In this document: one piece after another, positions 25,692 to 32,914 of the stretch
Position numbering within the stretch: the first letter of the stretch is position 1
How the letters are laid out: each line of letters opens with the position of its first letter
Assembly (NCBI GenBank): GCA_944320235.1
Contig: CALUGQ010000002.1
Location: forward strand, 62,001-126,000
DNA length: 64,000 nucleotides
Source of the DNA: an uncultured Prevotella sp.
Lineage (GTDB): Bacteria > Bacteroidota > Bacteroidia > Bacteroidales > Bacteroidaceae
Direction: 5' to 3'
Position numbers and translations under genes: made by a program
The notes under the pieces: generated by a model
What the model saw: the letters and a program-made list of their open reading frames with translations, nothing else
Database searches by the model: none
Told to the model about the DNA's origin: nothing

Positions 25692-26308
25692 AGATAAAGC
25701 AATTTTAGTGGCTCAACAGGAGTGCAGTTGTTTTTGCCGAATTTTGCCCTGACGGCAATATCAATCGTGGAACATATAAACTTGCATCCTCTCTCATTCA
25801 GACACCAGAGAGGGCGTAAATCGTTGCGAAACGCGAACATATTGCCGTCTTTTCCCAAAAACACGCCTGCAAACGTCGCAGCGGAGTTTCGTATGTGGGC
25901 AAACGGCTTTCCTGCCAAAACATCAAGCAATACTATCTCGCCGTCGTTGTCCGTCTGCATTTTGATGCCGTGACGCGCTTCCATTTCCGCTTTCGTACCC
26001 ATGTCAACAGTGCCGTTGAACACAAGCGCGTTCCCGTTTATGAATATCGGCTGGTTGTTTTCCATTATTCGGTAATCTCCACTTGTGGAATACCTGTTAT
26101 GGAAAATGATTTTTCGTGGCAACGGGTCGGGTATAGCTACGATTACTTCATCAAAATCAGTGCTTTTGAACACGGCAACCCCATCCGTTGTATGGTACGC
26201 AATTCCGAATGCGTGTACACCACGGATACAAGACTGGCGGCAAAGGTCTATGAATTTTGTTCTGCTGTCTTTTTCTGCGATACCTGAAAAACCAACTATT
26301 CCGCACAT
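25688..26308 (-). CDS. Class-II glutamine amidotransferase domain protein
   Basis: A 206-residue N-terminal-nucleophile hydrolase. Cys2 is exposed after Met removal (MCGIVGFSG), and a HNRYSTSGDY motif and an NPI-like strand (ENNQPIFINGNALVFNGTVDMG) match the glutaminase domain of amidophosphoribosyltransferase, GlmS and asparagine synthetase B. No synthetase domain follows, so it likely supplies ammonia to a partner. In this operon the partner could be the amino-acid transferase or another step of base modification, which is inference. It overlaps its neighbours by 4 and 13 bases (11 with an internal start of the upstream gene). Confidence 0.8.
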   Translation of the reverse strand: MCGIVGFSGIAEKDSRTKFIDLCRQSCIRGVHAFGIAYHTTDGVAVFKSTDFDEVIVAIPDPLPRKIIFHNRYSTSGDYRIMENNQPIFINGNALVFNGTVDMGTKAEMEARHGIKMQTDNDGEIVLLDVLAGKPFAHIRNSAATFAGVFLGKDGNMFAFRNDLRPLWCLNERGCKFICSTIDIAVRAKFGKNNCTPVEPLKLLYL

Positions 26309-26982
26309 TGTTTCCCTATAATTTCATCAAGCCGATAAGCAGGTTTTGTAAGTTCTTTCAATCCGAGAAGCCTTAATACGTCCGCATTCTCTCCACGTGG
26401 GTATATGATGATAATCCGCTCCCTTTCGGGCGCAACGACTTCAACGCTGTTGTTCTCATTGGTGGCCGTGCCCCCGTCCATGCCCTCGAACGGGAAAGTG
26501 CCACTCCACGGAGTTACGCACCATTCCTGCAAGTCCTCTTGGTCGAAGTTCCGCAGCATATCGTAATCCCACTGGCCTGCGTGTACGTTGTCCTTGATGA
26601 CAAACTCCCTCTTGTCATCCTCTGAAAGTTCGGTTTCACGTATGGCGTACAAATAAGGCGATTTGAGCCACTTTTTCCAAAAGTCGGCCAGTTGTTCCTG
26701 CTCGCCCCTTACTTTGCGCTGAACGGAGCGCAAAGTGCCAATTTCGGCCATTATTTCATCTTCCGACAGCTCCGCTATGGAGGCCAGTGCCTTATGGCGC
26801 ATATTGCCGCCCAATATCAAGCCCGTTTCATCTGTTATCACTGGCCTCACCTGCAACATCTTCGGGAACTCCAATATGCTGCGGACGAGCTTTTTCAGGT
26901 TTTCGGGTGTTATCGTGCGTGGGTTCGCCTCGTTCTGCCTCACATCGTGGAGCGGAACTCTCGTTATCTTGTCATCGTTCAT
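26296..26982 (-). CDS. ParB-like protein, second copy
   Basis: A 228-residue ParB/sulfiredoxin-fold protein, starting at the ATG at 26982 (a start five codons upstream is also possible). The N-terminal domain has NEANPRTITPENLKKLV and a GGNMRHKAL motif in place of the ParB GxHR CTP-binding motif, and the middle has LSEDDKREFVIKDNVHAGQWDYD. The C-terminus has a distinct beta domain (ERERIIIIYPRGENADVLRLL). The upstream gene is a clear paralogue. ParB-like domains are recurrent in phage DNA-modification clusters, where they may act as nucleases, CTP switches or adaptors. Confidence 0.75.
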   Translation of the reverse strand: MNDDKITRVPLHDVRQNEANPRTITPENLKKLVRSILEFPKMLQVRPVITDETGLILGGNMRHKALASIAELSEDEIMAEIGTLRSVQRKVRGEQEQLADFWKKWLKSPYLYAIRETELSEDDKREFVIKDNVHAGQWDYDMLRNFDQEDLQEWCVTPWSGTFPFEGMDGGTATNENNSVEVVAPERERIIIIYPRGENADVLRLLGLKELTKPAYRLDEIIGKQCAE

Positions 26983-27805
26983 TGCCTGCCTCCTCATTCT
27001 GCATTGCTACAAGTTCGTCAATCCGCCAGCATATCTTCTCAAACAGCTTTTCGGGGCTTACTCTGAGGCGTTCCGCCAACAGTTCCCTCTCGCTGCTCTC
27101 AAAAGTAATCGTGATGTAATCGCACGGCGTGTTTTCCTCACCCTCGTACTTCGGTAGATCATCAGGTGTAAGGTCTTGCCCCTCTATTTCAGGCGGCAAC
27201 TGGCCGTCAAATGACGGTACGGTATCGCCTGTGCCGTCATCCTCGCTTGCGTCGGGTGCGCCCTGTTCGGGCGTTGCCGCCGTCGGTGTGCTGCCCAGTG
27301 GGGCAAAGGCCGTGGGGTTGGCGTTCCACACGTCCATTCCCCAGTCGCCCAGTTGTGCGCTATCCCATTTGTTTGCCAGTGCGTCGTAATCCCATTGTCC
27401 GAAGCTCGTATTGTCCTTGATGATGAACTGCCTGCGCTCATCTTCCGACAGCTCGCTTGCGTCGATGATGTAGGCGGTCGGTTTTTCCAGCCATTCGCCC
27501 CACCACTGGAGCAATGCTTGCCTTTCGCCGTCAGTCTTTCGTTGGTAGTCCGCCGATGCGTGCAGACGTTCCGCTATATCTTCGGGCGACATCTTCGCTA
27601 TGTAGTTAAGGGCGTTGTTCCTCATGTTGCCTCCGAGTGCCTGCATCACGTTGTCTACCACGATGGGGCGTATCATCAGCATCTTAGGGAACACCAAAAT
27701 CGAGGTGACGAGCTTCTGAAACTTGTCTTTCGCTATCGTTCGGGGGTTTTGCTTGTTGACCCTCACCTGTGACAGCTTTACTTGCTTGATTTTATCCAGT
27801 TCCAT
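26972..27805 (-). CDS. ParB-like protein, first copy
   Basis: A 277-residue paralogue of the next gene, with the same QNPRTIAKDKFQKLVTSI start, GGNMRNNAL motif and LSEDERRQFIIKDNTSFGQWDYD middle. An acidic Pro/Ala-rich linker (about residues 165-225) and a short C-terminal domain follow. It begins the overlapping modification run; its ATG lies only a few bases after a good -33/-7 pair (27811-27841), so the mRNA could be nearly leaderless. ParB identity is by motif pattern; DNA partition is unlikely for this layout. Confidence 0.75.
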   Translation of the reverse strand: MELDKIKQVKLSQVRVNKQNPRTIAKDKFQKLVTSILVFPKMLMIRPIVVDNVMQALGGNMRNNALNYIAKMSPEDIAERLHASADYQRKTDGERQALLQWWGEWLEKPTAYIIDASELSEDERRQFIIKDNTSFGQWDYDALANKWDSAQLGDWGMDVWNANPTAFAPLGSTPTAATPEQGAPDASEDDGTGDTVPSFDGQLPPEIEGQDLTPDDLPKYEGEENTPCDYITITFESSERELLAERLRVSPEKLFEKICWRIDELVAMQNEEAGNER

Positions 27806-27810
27806 ACGTG

Positions 27811-27841
27811 CAAACTTATCGGTTTATTGTTTTTCTGCAAA
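27811..27841 (-). promoter_or_regulatory. Candidate promoter of modification/packaging operon
   Basis: On the minus strand TTTG (27841-27838), a 19-base spacer and TAAGTTTG (27818-27811) match the Bacteroidetes elements. The expected start of transcription is within a few bases of the ParB ATG at 27805. A second -7-like TAAATTTG overlaps the -33 position (27845-27838). Confidence 0.45.
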
Positions 27842-27895
27842 TTTACATCAAAATGTTTACATAATAATCGTTTACGGGATAATTTATAGCATTTT

Positions 27896-28429
27896 TCACT
27901 TATTTCTGCACCGACTTAGCGAAAAACCTGCCCAAGTCCACGCCAACAACGCCGCGTCGCGCCCCTCTTGGTTCGTTCGGCCTGTTATTCCCGTGAACGC
28001 GGCCAGTTCCTCTTGCGTGATTTTGCCGTCCTTTCCTTTCCACAGGTTCACGCCTCCGACTTTCAGGGCGAGCGGCCTTACAAGCTCGTAGGGTATCTGC
28101 CAGTGCTGGCACATCTCGGCAATCTTCCGCCCTGTTTCGTGGTTGCGCCCTGCGTGGTTTCCCTTTGCCGCCGCCACCGCCCGTGTGTCCTTAGGCGCGA
28201 GGTGCCAGTTTGACTTGTTCAGCCATCCTGCCTCAATGATGACCCTGAATGTCCGCCCCGTGGTTTCCGCCCGTCGCTTTGCCCACATCAGGTAGTCCAG
28301 CAGGTCGGGAAATGCCAGTGTGGCTATTTCGAGCCTCCGCGTGTCGCATTCGAGGCTTGCCACTCCGCTTTTCTCAACGTCGGGGTCAATCCCGATTACC
28401 GTCTGTACTTTCGTTATCGTCCTTTTCAT
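27896..28429 (-). CDS. RuvC-like Holliday-junction nuclease
   Basis: A 177-residue protein starting ATG at 28429. It has the RNase H-fold start of RuvC, VIGIDPDVEKSGVASLE (first catalytic Asp), a beta strand with Glu (RVIIEAGWLNKSN), and a C-terminal GRTNQEGRDAALLAWTW block holding the final acidic residue. Such resolvases trim branched phage DNA before packaging. It overlaps the small upstream gene by 44 bases. Assignment by motif order is good. Confidence 0.75.
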   Translation of the reverse strand: MKRTITKVQTVIGIDPDVEKSGVASLECDTRRLEIATLAFPDLLDYLMWAKRRAETTGRTFRVIIEAGWLNKSNWHLAPKDTRAVAAAKGNHAGRNHETGRKIAEMCQHWQIPYELVRPLALKVGGVNLWKGKDGKITQEELAAFTGITGRTNQEGRDAALLAWTWAGFSLSRCRNK

Positions 28430-28583
28430 TCCCTGCGTCCGTTCTTTGTTCGTAGTCGATGTATATTCTCTCCACTGCGCCCGTCTCATCACGGGTAAAA
28501 CGTATTCTCTCGATGTAGATGCCGCCTTGCTCAAACTGCTTGTTCATGGCGGCGATGAAATGTCTTATTTCCTCGATGTTCAT
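28386..28583 (-). CDS. Small hypothetical phage protein
   Basis: A 65-residue acidic protein that begins MNIEEIRHFIAAMNKQFEQGG and has a beta hairpin (IYIERIRFTRDETGAVERIYIDYE). It overlaps both neighbours and is typical of small early phage genes. Function unknown. Confidence 0.6.
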   Translation of the reverse strand: MNIEEIRHFIAAMNKQFEQGGIYIERIRFTRDETGAVERIYIDYEQRTDAGNEKDDNESTDGNRD

Positions 28584-28969
28584 TCCCTGCCTCCTTTCAG
28601 TAGTTCGGGATTGTCGTATGCGTTTCCTGCCACTTCAAAATTCTCAGGGTGGTTTAGAAATACATACCCGAATTGATTGCTCTTGAAAACGAACTCAGGT
28701 GCGTCATATACGACTTGAACAAGTTTCCCCGTACCTTGCTCTCTCAGTATGTCGCCCTCGTAGATTTCATTTCCGCACGCGTCAAGTAATCCTGTAAACT
28801 GGCCGACGGTATCGGGTATGACCTCTGCGCACAAGTCGTAGCCGCCATCTCTTTTGCCCTCGAACTCCTGTATCATTGCCTTGCTCCAGTCGGTAGCCTG
28901 CATCAGCCACCCGTACAGCCATACATCCTCATGTATGCTCTTACCCCTGAATTTTATCTCCCGTTTCAT
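28580..28969 (-). CDS. YopX-family protein
   Basis: A 129-residue protein with the YopX pattern: MKREIKFRGK at the start, YGWLMQ, VIPDTVGQFTGLLDACGNEIYEGDIL in the middle and a FVFKSNQFGYVF strand. The family is common in phages of Firmicutes and Bacteroidetes; its role is unknown. It overlaps the flanking genes by 4 bases on each side. Confidence 0.85.
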   Translation of the reverse strand: MKREIKFRGKSIHEDVWLYGWLMQATDWSKAMIQEFEGKRDGGYDLCAEVIPDTVGQFTGLLDACGNEIYEGDILREQGTGKLVQVVYDAPEFVFKSNQFGYVFLNHPENFEVAGNAYDNPELLKGGRE

Positions 28970-29310
28970 AGTTCATTCGTTTTGTGTGTTTCAGTATATT
29001 CCCTTGCTGTTTCTCTCAATATCTTCAACAAGTCATATTTTTTTCTGAATTCCCTACCGTATTCTTCGTGTACGTTTTCATATTGTTTCATATAACCCTC
29101 TACGGTTGCATTCAGTACCTGCTCGAGGCTGCTATGCTTGAAGCAATACGGGCAAACGTAGAATACTCCGCCCTCGCTTGACGTGCTTATGTATTTTGCT
29201 CCGCTTATCGACCAAGGCAGATGGCAGATACCGCATACACTTTCTGTCGGGTGCAGGATTTGTAACGCTTCGGCAACAGACGGTAGCCTGAGTATTTCAT
29301 CCCATTTCAT
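28966..29310 (-). CDS. Small zinc-ribbon-like phage protein
   Basis: A 114-residue protein with two CxxC pairs (VCGICHLPW and YVCPYCFKH), likely binding zinc, followed by a helical C-terminal half. It is coupled by 4-base overlaps to the YopX-like gene and to the DUF551-like gene. Function unknown. Confidence 0.7.
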   Translation of the reverse strand: MKWDEILRLPSVAEALQILHPTESVCGICHLPWSISGAKYISTSSEGGVFYVCPYCFKHSSLEQVLNATVEGYMKQYENVHEEYGREFRKKYDLLKILRETAREYTETHKTNEL

Positions 29311-29717
29311 TGCTCTGCCTCCTTTCCGCCTGATGAAGTTTTTCTACACTCGCGGAATTTTCGCGGAAAATCGGCGGAATTTTGCGGAAAATTTTCTGCA
29401 CTTTCCGTGGGCTTCCCGTCGGGCAAAAGGTCTTTTAGATATGCCCATCCGCCTATGAACCTTGCGCCCCTCTCCCAGTACGGCAGTGCCTCTTTCACTT
29501 TCAACTGGTAAGACACATGGTTGCGTGCTATGCACTTCCTGACAAGTATCATTCGCCCTGTTTCAGGCTCTTCATCCGCGCTGTGCCAAACGCTGTTTAT
29601 CCGCCAGTCTGCGCCAGCTATAAATCCGTTCTCACAGGCTACCTCTCCAATGTAATCGAGGCCAGTAGTATTAAGGGCGTGTTCCAACGCCGCTTTTTCA
29701 ATCGTTTCTCTATCCAT
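29307..29717 (-). CDS. DUF551-like small phage protein
   Basis: A 136-residue protein. The middle (VWHSADEEPETGRMILVRK, then YWERGARFIGGWAYLKDL) follows a short beta domain frequent in phages and Bacteroides mobile elements (WIPVSERLPE-type, DUF551). No enzymatic role known. The C-terminus is Pro/Lys-rich and low complexity. Confidence 0.7.
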   Translation of the reverse strand: MDRETIEKAALEHALNTTGLDYIGEVACENGFIAGADWRINSVWHSADEEPETGRMILVRKCIARNHVSYQLKVKEALPYWERGARFIGGWAYLKDLLPDGKPTESAENFPQNSADFPRKFRECRKTSSGGKEAEQ

Positions 29718-29789
29718 AGTCTTATTTTTGTTTTGAAGTAAAAAAAATTGAGGAAATTTTCCGATTTTTTCCTTTAATTTCCCTATTCG

Positions 29790-30545
29790 TCACGTGAATA
29801 AATTAGGCTGTATTCTGCGCAGCACCTTGTTTTTCGCGTCGCTGTAAAAGCCCTTGTTCACCTCGAAGCCGTAAGCCTTGCGCCCCATGTTGGCCGCTGC
29901 GAGCAGTGTAGTGCCGCTTCCAGCGCACGGGTCTATCACTACGTCGCCCTTGTCGGTGAATATGCCTATCAGGCGTTCGAGCAGCGGCACAGGCTTTTGC
30001 GTGGGATGTACTTTCGGCGTGCCGTTGTCCCTCGCCCAATCAAAGCAGTTGAATATCATCCGCCCGTCATTGTTGAACTTCGGAAGTTTCTCGCGGTAAA
30101 GCACAAGGCCGTATTCGCAGTTGCCGACAATCTTCATGTTGGCTTTTAGCACCTGTGCCGAGAAGTCTTTGCGGAATACAAGGTTGATGTAGTGGTTCAA
30201 CCCGTATTTCCTGCCAAGCTCTATGAACTTGAATTGCTGCTCGAACTCGCAGAACATAACCATGCATGGTGACCTCCCTTTCTGTTTCGGCTCTTTGACA
30301 AGCATTTTCGAGCAGAAGTGCATGAACTCCGCAGGGCGGAATTCGCTGTCTGACGAAAAGAACTGCTTACCAGCCTTATCGCTTTCTCCGTTTCGGTTGT
30401 CACCGTCAACGTACCATGACGGGTTGCTGGCGTAAGCCTTGTTACCGAGGACATACGGAACATCGGTCAGGATGAGCTGCGCTTTCGGTATTCCGTAGAC
30501 CTTGTAATTTTGGAAGCTATCATTGAATAGTTCAATATCTTTCAT
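29790..30545 (-). CDS. DNA (N4/N6) methyltransferase, beta class
   Basis: A 251-residue SAM-dependent methyltransferase. Motif IV is DVPY (TDVPYVLG, residues about 28-34) in place of the usual DPPY, and the SAM-binding motif DPCAGSGTTLLAA is near the C-terminus after VHPTQKP, giving the IV-to-I order of beta-class amino-methyltransferases. It likely methylates A or C in a short phage-specific site and may protect against host restriction. No cognate restriction enzyme was seen. It overlaps the upstream gene by 4 bases. A DVPY form is known from active phage enzymes, from memory, so it need not be inactive. Confidence 0.9.
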   Translation of the reverse strand: MKDIELFNDSFQNYKVYGIPKAQLILTDVPYVLGNKAYASNPSWYVDGDNRNGESDKAGKQFFSSDSEFRPAEFMHFCSKMLVKEPKQKGRSPCMVMFCEFEQQFKFIELGRKYGLNHYINLVFRKDFSAQVLKANMKIVGNCEYGLVLYREKLPKFNNDGRMIFNCFDWARDNGTPKVHPTQKPVPLLERLIGIFTDKGDVVIDPCAGSGTTLLAAANMGRKAYGFEVNKGFYSDAKNKVLRRIQPNLFT

Positions 30546-30988
30546 CGCCTTATCCAGTTTTTGATTTTGTTAATGTGTGTCGGCGGAACGTAGTAGTTGA
30601 ACTCGCCCCGTTCTAATGCCGCTACCGCTTCGCGCAATTCTTGAATTGCTTTTGCGAATTTATCCCGTTCAAAATGGAACAGATCATCTTGCAATGGCTG
30701 GCTTTGCAGCTTCTTCAACTTCGCTTTCTTGGCGCGTAGCAACGTCTTTGTCTTTTCCTCAATGTACTCTTGCCCTTGCTTCAATGTCTGCGCACAGATT
30801 GTCAGCTCGACTTTCAGCCGTGGGTTGTTGACCTTGACAAGGGCGGCGAGGTAGTCGAAGTACCACCGCCACTGCTCGACGATCCACAATGGTAGCTTGT
30901 TTCGGTAGTAAATAACCTCCCTGTCGTTACAGCCCTTGCAAATGGTTATCTTCACGCATATTTGGTTGTCTATTCCCCATTTACCCAT
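30542..30988 (-). CDS. Hypothetical coiled-coil phage protein
   Basis: A 148-residue protein. The N-terminal part is basic with CKGC, the central part is a long charged helix (QEYIEEKTKTLLRAKKAKLKKLQS) and the C-terminus is Tyr/Pro-rich. It overlaps the methyltransferase gene as ATGA. No family recognised. Confidence 0.6.
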   Translation of the reverse strand: MGKWGIDNQICVKITICKGCNDREVIYYRNKLPLWIVEQWRWYFDYLAALVKVNNPRLKVELTICAQTLKQGQEYIEEKTKTLLRAKKAKLKKLQSQPLQDDLFHFERDKFAKAIQELREAVAALERGEFNYYVPPTHINKIKNWIRR

Positions 30989-31024
30989 GTTGTAGCTGCT
31001 TTAAGAGTTTTTGCCTCTCTGTGT

Positions 31025-31210
31025 TCAATCGTGCCATAAGCTCGGATTTTGCTTTTTGTAGACTATATCCTTAACCCTTGCAATCTCAGCGTCAACCGCC
31101 TTTTCGAGCGTCTTGCTCTCTGTGAGTGACGCGCTCGTTCGGGTCTTGAAGTATTCCTTTTGCTTCGCCCTCATCCGTTCAACGAGGAAGAAAAATGCCT
31201 TTGCGTCCAT
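31025..31210 (-). CDS. Small helical phage protein
   Basis: A 61-residue charged helical protein (FFFLVERMRAKQKEYFKTR). It follows the DnaC-like gene by 15 bases. Small proteins with this layout recur in phage replication blocks, but the role is unknown. Confidence 0.55.
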   Translation of the reverse strand: MDAKAFFFLVERMRAKQKEYFKTRTSASLTESKTLEKAVDAEIARVKDIVYKKQNPSLWHD

Positions 31211-31225
31211 ATCTCTGTATCTTGG

Positions 31226-31999
31226 TTATAGTTTCCGTCTGTCCTTTCCCTTTATCTCGAAGTAATTGCACATCTCATGCAGTCGGCTTGCCACGCGGTC
31301 GCCGTATCTGTCGAGGAGCTTTTGCCCTCCCAGTTTCAGGTTGGAGGTTATCAACGTCAGCTGATCTGCCCTGTCGCCCCTGTACTCGATGAGCTGCCGT
31401 ATAACGTCTATGCGGTTGCCCATGTACAGGCTTTCCTGCGGCTCTTGCCCGAAGTCCTGGATGGCCAGTATTGGGCGTGTCTTGAACGCCGCGAACGTGC
31501 CTTTCTCGGTGTACACGTCGCAAATAGCGTCAGCCCTCATGCCGCCCCATGACAGCACGGCCTCCGTCTGCTCGTATGGAAACGCTATCTTGAAGCCCCA
31601 CACCCTGCAATACATCTGCATGATGTCAAGACACCACGACTTGCCCGTTCCTGTGTTCCCTGCGATGTAGATGCCCTTTCTTAGGTTGCCCCTGACGGCC
31701 TTTCCCGTTTCGGGGTCGATGCTGTTCATCGCTGGGTCGCAGTGGCACCAGCGTATGAAGTTGGCGTAAGCAAAGCGGTTTTCCTCGTCAATCTCGAAAC
31801 GTGGGTTTCTCCGCTTGCCGATGGCTTCCACCAGTTCGAGTGCGGTCATGATGTCGTAATCGGGTCGCGGCCTGCGTGTCAGCTCCGTGAACATTCCGCG
31901 TTCCTCCATGCGGCTGATTATCTCACCGATGGCTGGTGTCTGCACCTTGACGGCCTTTTTCTTGCCGTCCTTGTCGGTTATCTCTTTCGTTACTTCCAT
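31226..31999 (-). CDS. DnaC-like replicative helicase loader ATPase
   Basis: A 257-residue AAA+ protein with Walker A GNTGTGKS (residues 114-121), a Walker B-type ILAIQDFGQEP strand, and an arginine-rich end (LLDRYGDRVASRLHEM, the usual sensor/arginine-finger helix). It matches DnaC/DnaI loaders that place the host DnaB helicase at the phage origin. It overlaps the upstream initiator gene by 10 bases, forming the classic initiator-loader pair. The N-terminal 90 residues are variable and may bind DnaB. Confidence 0.85.
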   Translation of the reverse strand: MEVTKEITDKDGKKKAVKVQTPAIGEIISRMEERGMFTELTRRPRPDYDIMTALELVEAIGKRRNPRFEIDEENRFAYANFIRWCHCDPAMNSIDPETGKAVRGNLRKGIYIAGNTGTGKSWCLDIMQMYCRVWGFKIAFPYEQTEAVLSWGGMRADAICDVYTEKGTFAAFKTRPILAIQDFGQEPQESLYMGNRIDVIRQLIEYRGDRADQLTLITSNLKLGGQKLLDRYGDRVASRLHEMCNYFEIKGKDRRKL

Positions 32000-32907
32000 T
32001 CGTCGTTGCAGTTTTTTCCGTTGTTACTATTGTTGGTTCTATATCGGGGCGCGGTGTCGGGACGGTTGTCATAGTTCCCCTCGTACACCTTTACCCAGTT
32101 TTTGTCATTCTCAAACAGCCAGTCGAAAGACGCTTTCCAGCCGCGCTTGTTGTCGCCGCGCAGAAAGTTGCTGACCTGCATCTTCGTGAAGATTTCCCGA
32201 AGCAGGAGTAGTGCCTTTTCCGCGCCTCCCATTTCCGCTACGCGGTTGCGCATCTTGTTCTTTCGGCTTTCCGATAGCGAGTGGAGCTTGGGGTAGCCAA
32301 CGCATACCGCGTTCCACAGTTCCTTGATTTCCTTAAAAGGCAGATTTTCCCTTTTCTCGGCCTTTATAGGCTTAGGGGCTTCCGCCTCGTCAGAGGCAGA
32401 AGTGGGGGCGGCAACCGCCGCCGCATTTTCTTTACCTCTCGTTAGAGAGGTTTCTTTATTATCTTCTTTATTCTTCTTTATTCTTCTTTCATTAGGTTGT
32501 ACTATCTGCGGTTCGTCTGTTGTACCGTCTGTTGTCCGTTTGTTGTACTGTCTGCTGTCCGTCTGCGGTTCGTCTGTTGTACCGTCTTGTTGATAGTATT
32601 CGTAGTTAACCACTGATATTAAGGTAATTACATTGCTTTTCTGTTGTACTATTTGGCCGCATTTTTGAAGTTCGTCTAAAAATCTTATCACCTTTCCTCT
32701 TGACCATTTCCAACGGGTCGCGAAAAAATCCTGTGATTTGGCTATCTGTCCGCGCTTGACATCTACCTTGTTCCCACGGACGTATATCACGCTGTCGCGG
32801 TAATTGGCGACCAGCAGCAAGTCTATCCACGCCTGCATACGGGTGAACGGCTCGGAAAAATACATCGGGTTTTCCGTGATGTTTCTATGTATCTTTATCC
32901 ACCCCAT
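31990..32907 (-). CDS. Phage replication initiator (DnaD/lambda O-like)
   Basis: A 305-residue protein starting at ATG 32907 (the start 9 codons upstream would overlap the helicase gene by 20 bases). Residues 1-105 form a winged-helix region (ARTRMQAWIDLLLVAN-type, RWKWSRGKVIRFLDELQKCG). Then comes a low-complexity linker with two TTDEPQ repeats, a Lys/Asn-rich stretch and a C-terminal DnaD-like helical domain (FKASFDWLFENDKNW). Repeated DNA in the linker may be the replication origin, as in lambda O. The adjacent loader gene supports an initiator role. Confidence 0.75.
   Translation of the reverse strand: MGWIKIHRNITENPMYFSEPFTRMQAWIDLLLVANYRDSVIYVRGNKVDVKRGQIAKSQDFFATRWKWSRGKVIRFLDELQKCGQIVQQKSNVITLISVVNYEYYQQDGTTDEPQTDSRQYNKRTTDGTTDEPQIVQPNERRIKKNKEDNKETSLTRGKENAAAVAAPTSASDEAEAPKPIKAEKRENLPFKEIKELWNAVCVGYPKLHSLSESRKNKMRNRVAEMGGAEKALLLLREIFTKMQVSNFLRGDNKRGWKASFDWLFENDKNWVKVYEGNYDNRPDTAPRYRTNNSNNGKNCNDEWK
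32453..32587. repeat. AT-rich block and direct repeats inside initiator gene (candidate origin)
   Basis: A 26-base unit begins at 32505 and is repeated at 32562, 57 bases later, with partial copies between. An AT-rich run with TTCTTTATT-type repeats lies next to it at 32453-32492. Iterons plus an AT-rich unwinding zone within the initiator gene is the layout of the lambda-type origin. The 26-base copies also encode the repeated TTDEPQ linker, so coding-level duplication is an alternative. Confidence 0.45.
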
Positions 32908-32914
32908 AGCCTGA

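Noticed and set aside
32505-32587. Direct repeats as CRISPR array
   Set aside because: Only two full copies, inside a coding region, with irregular spacing.
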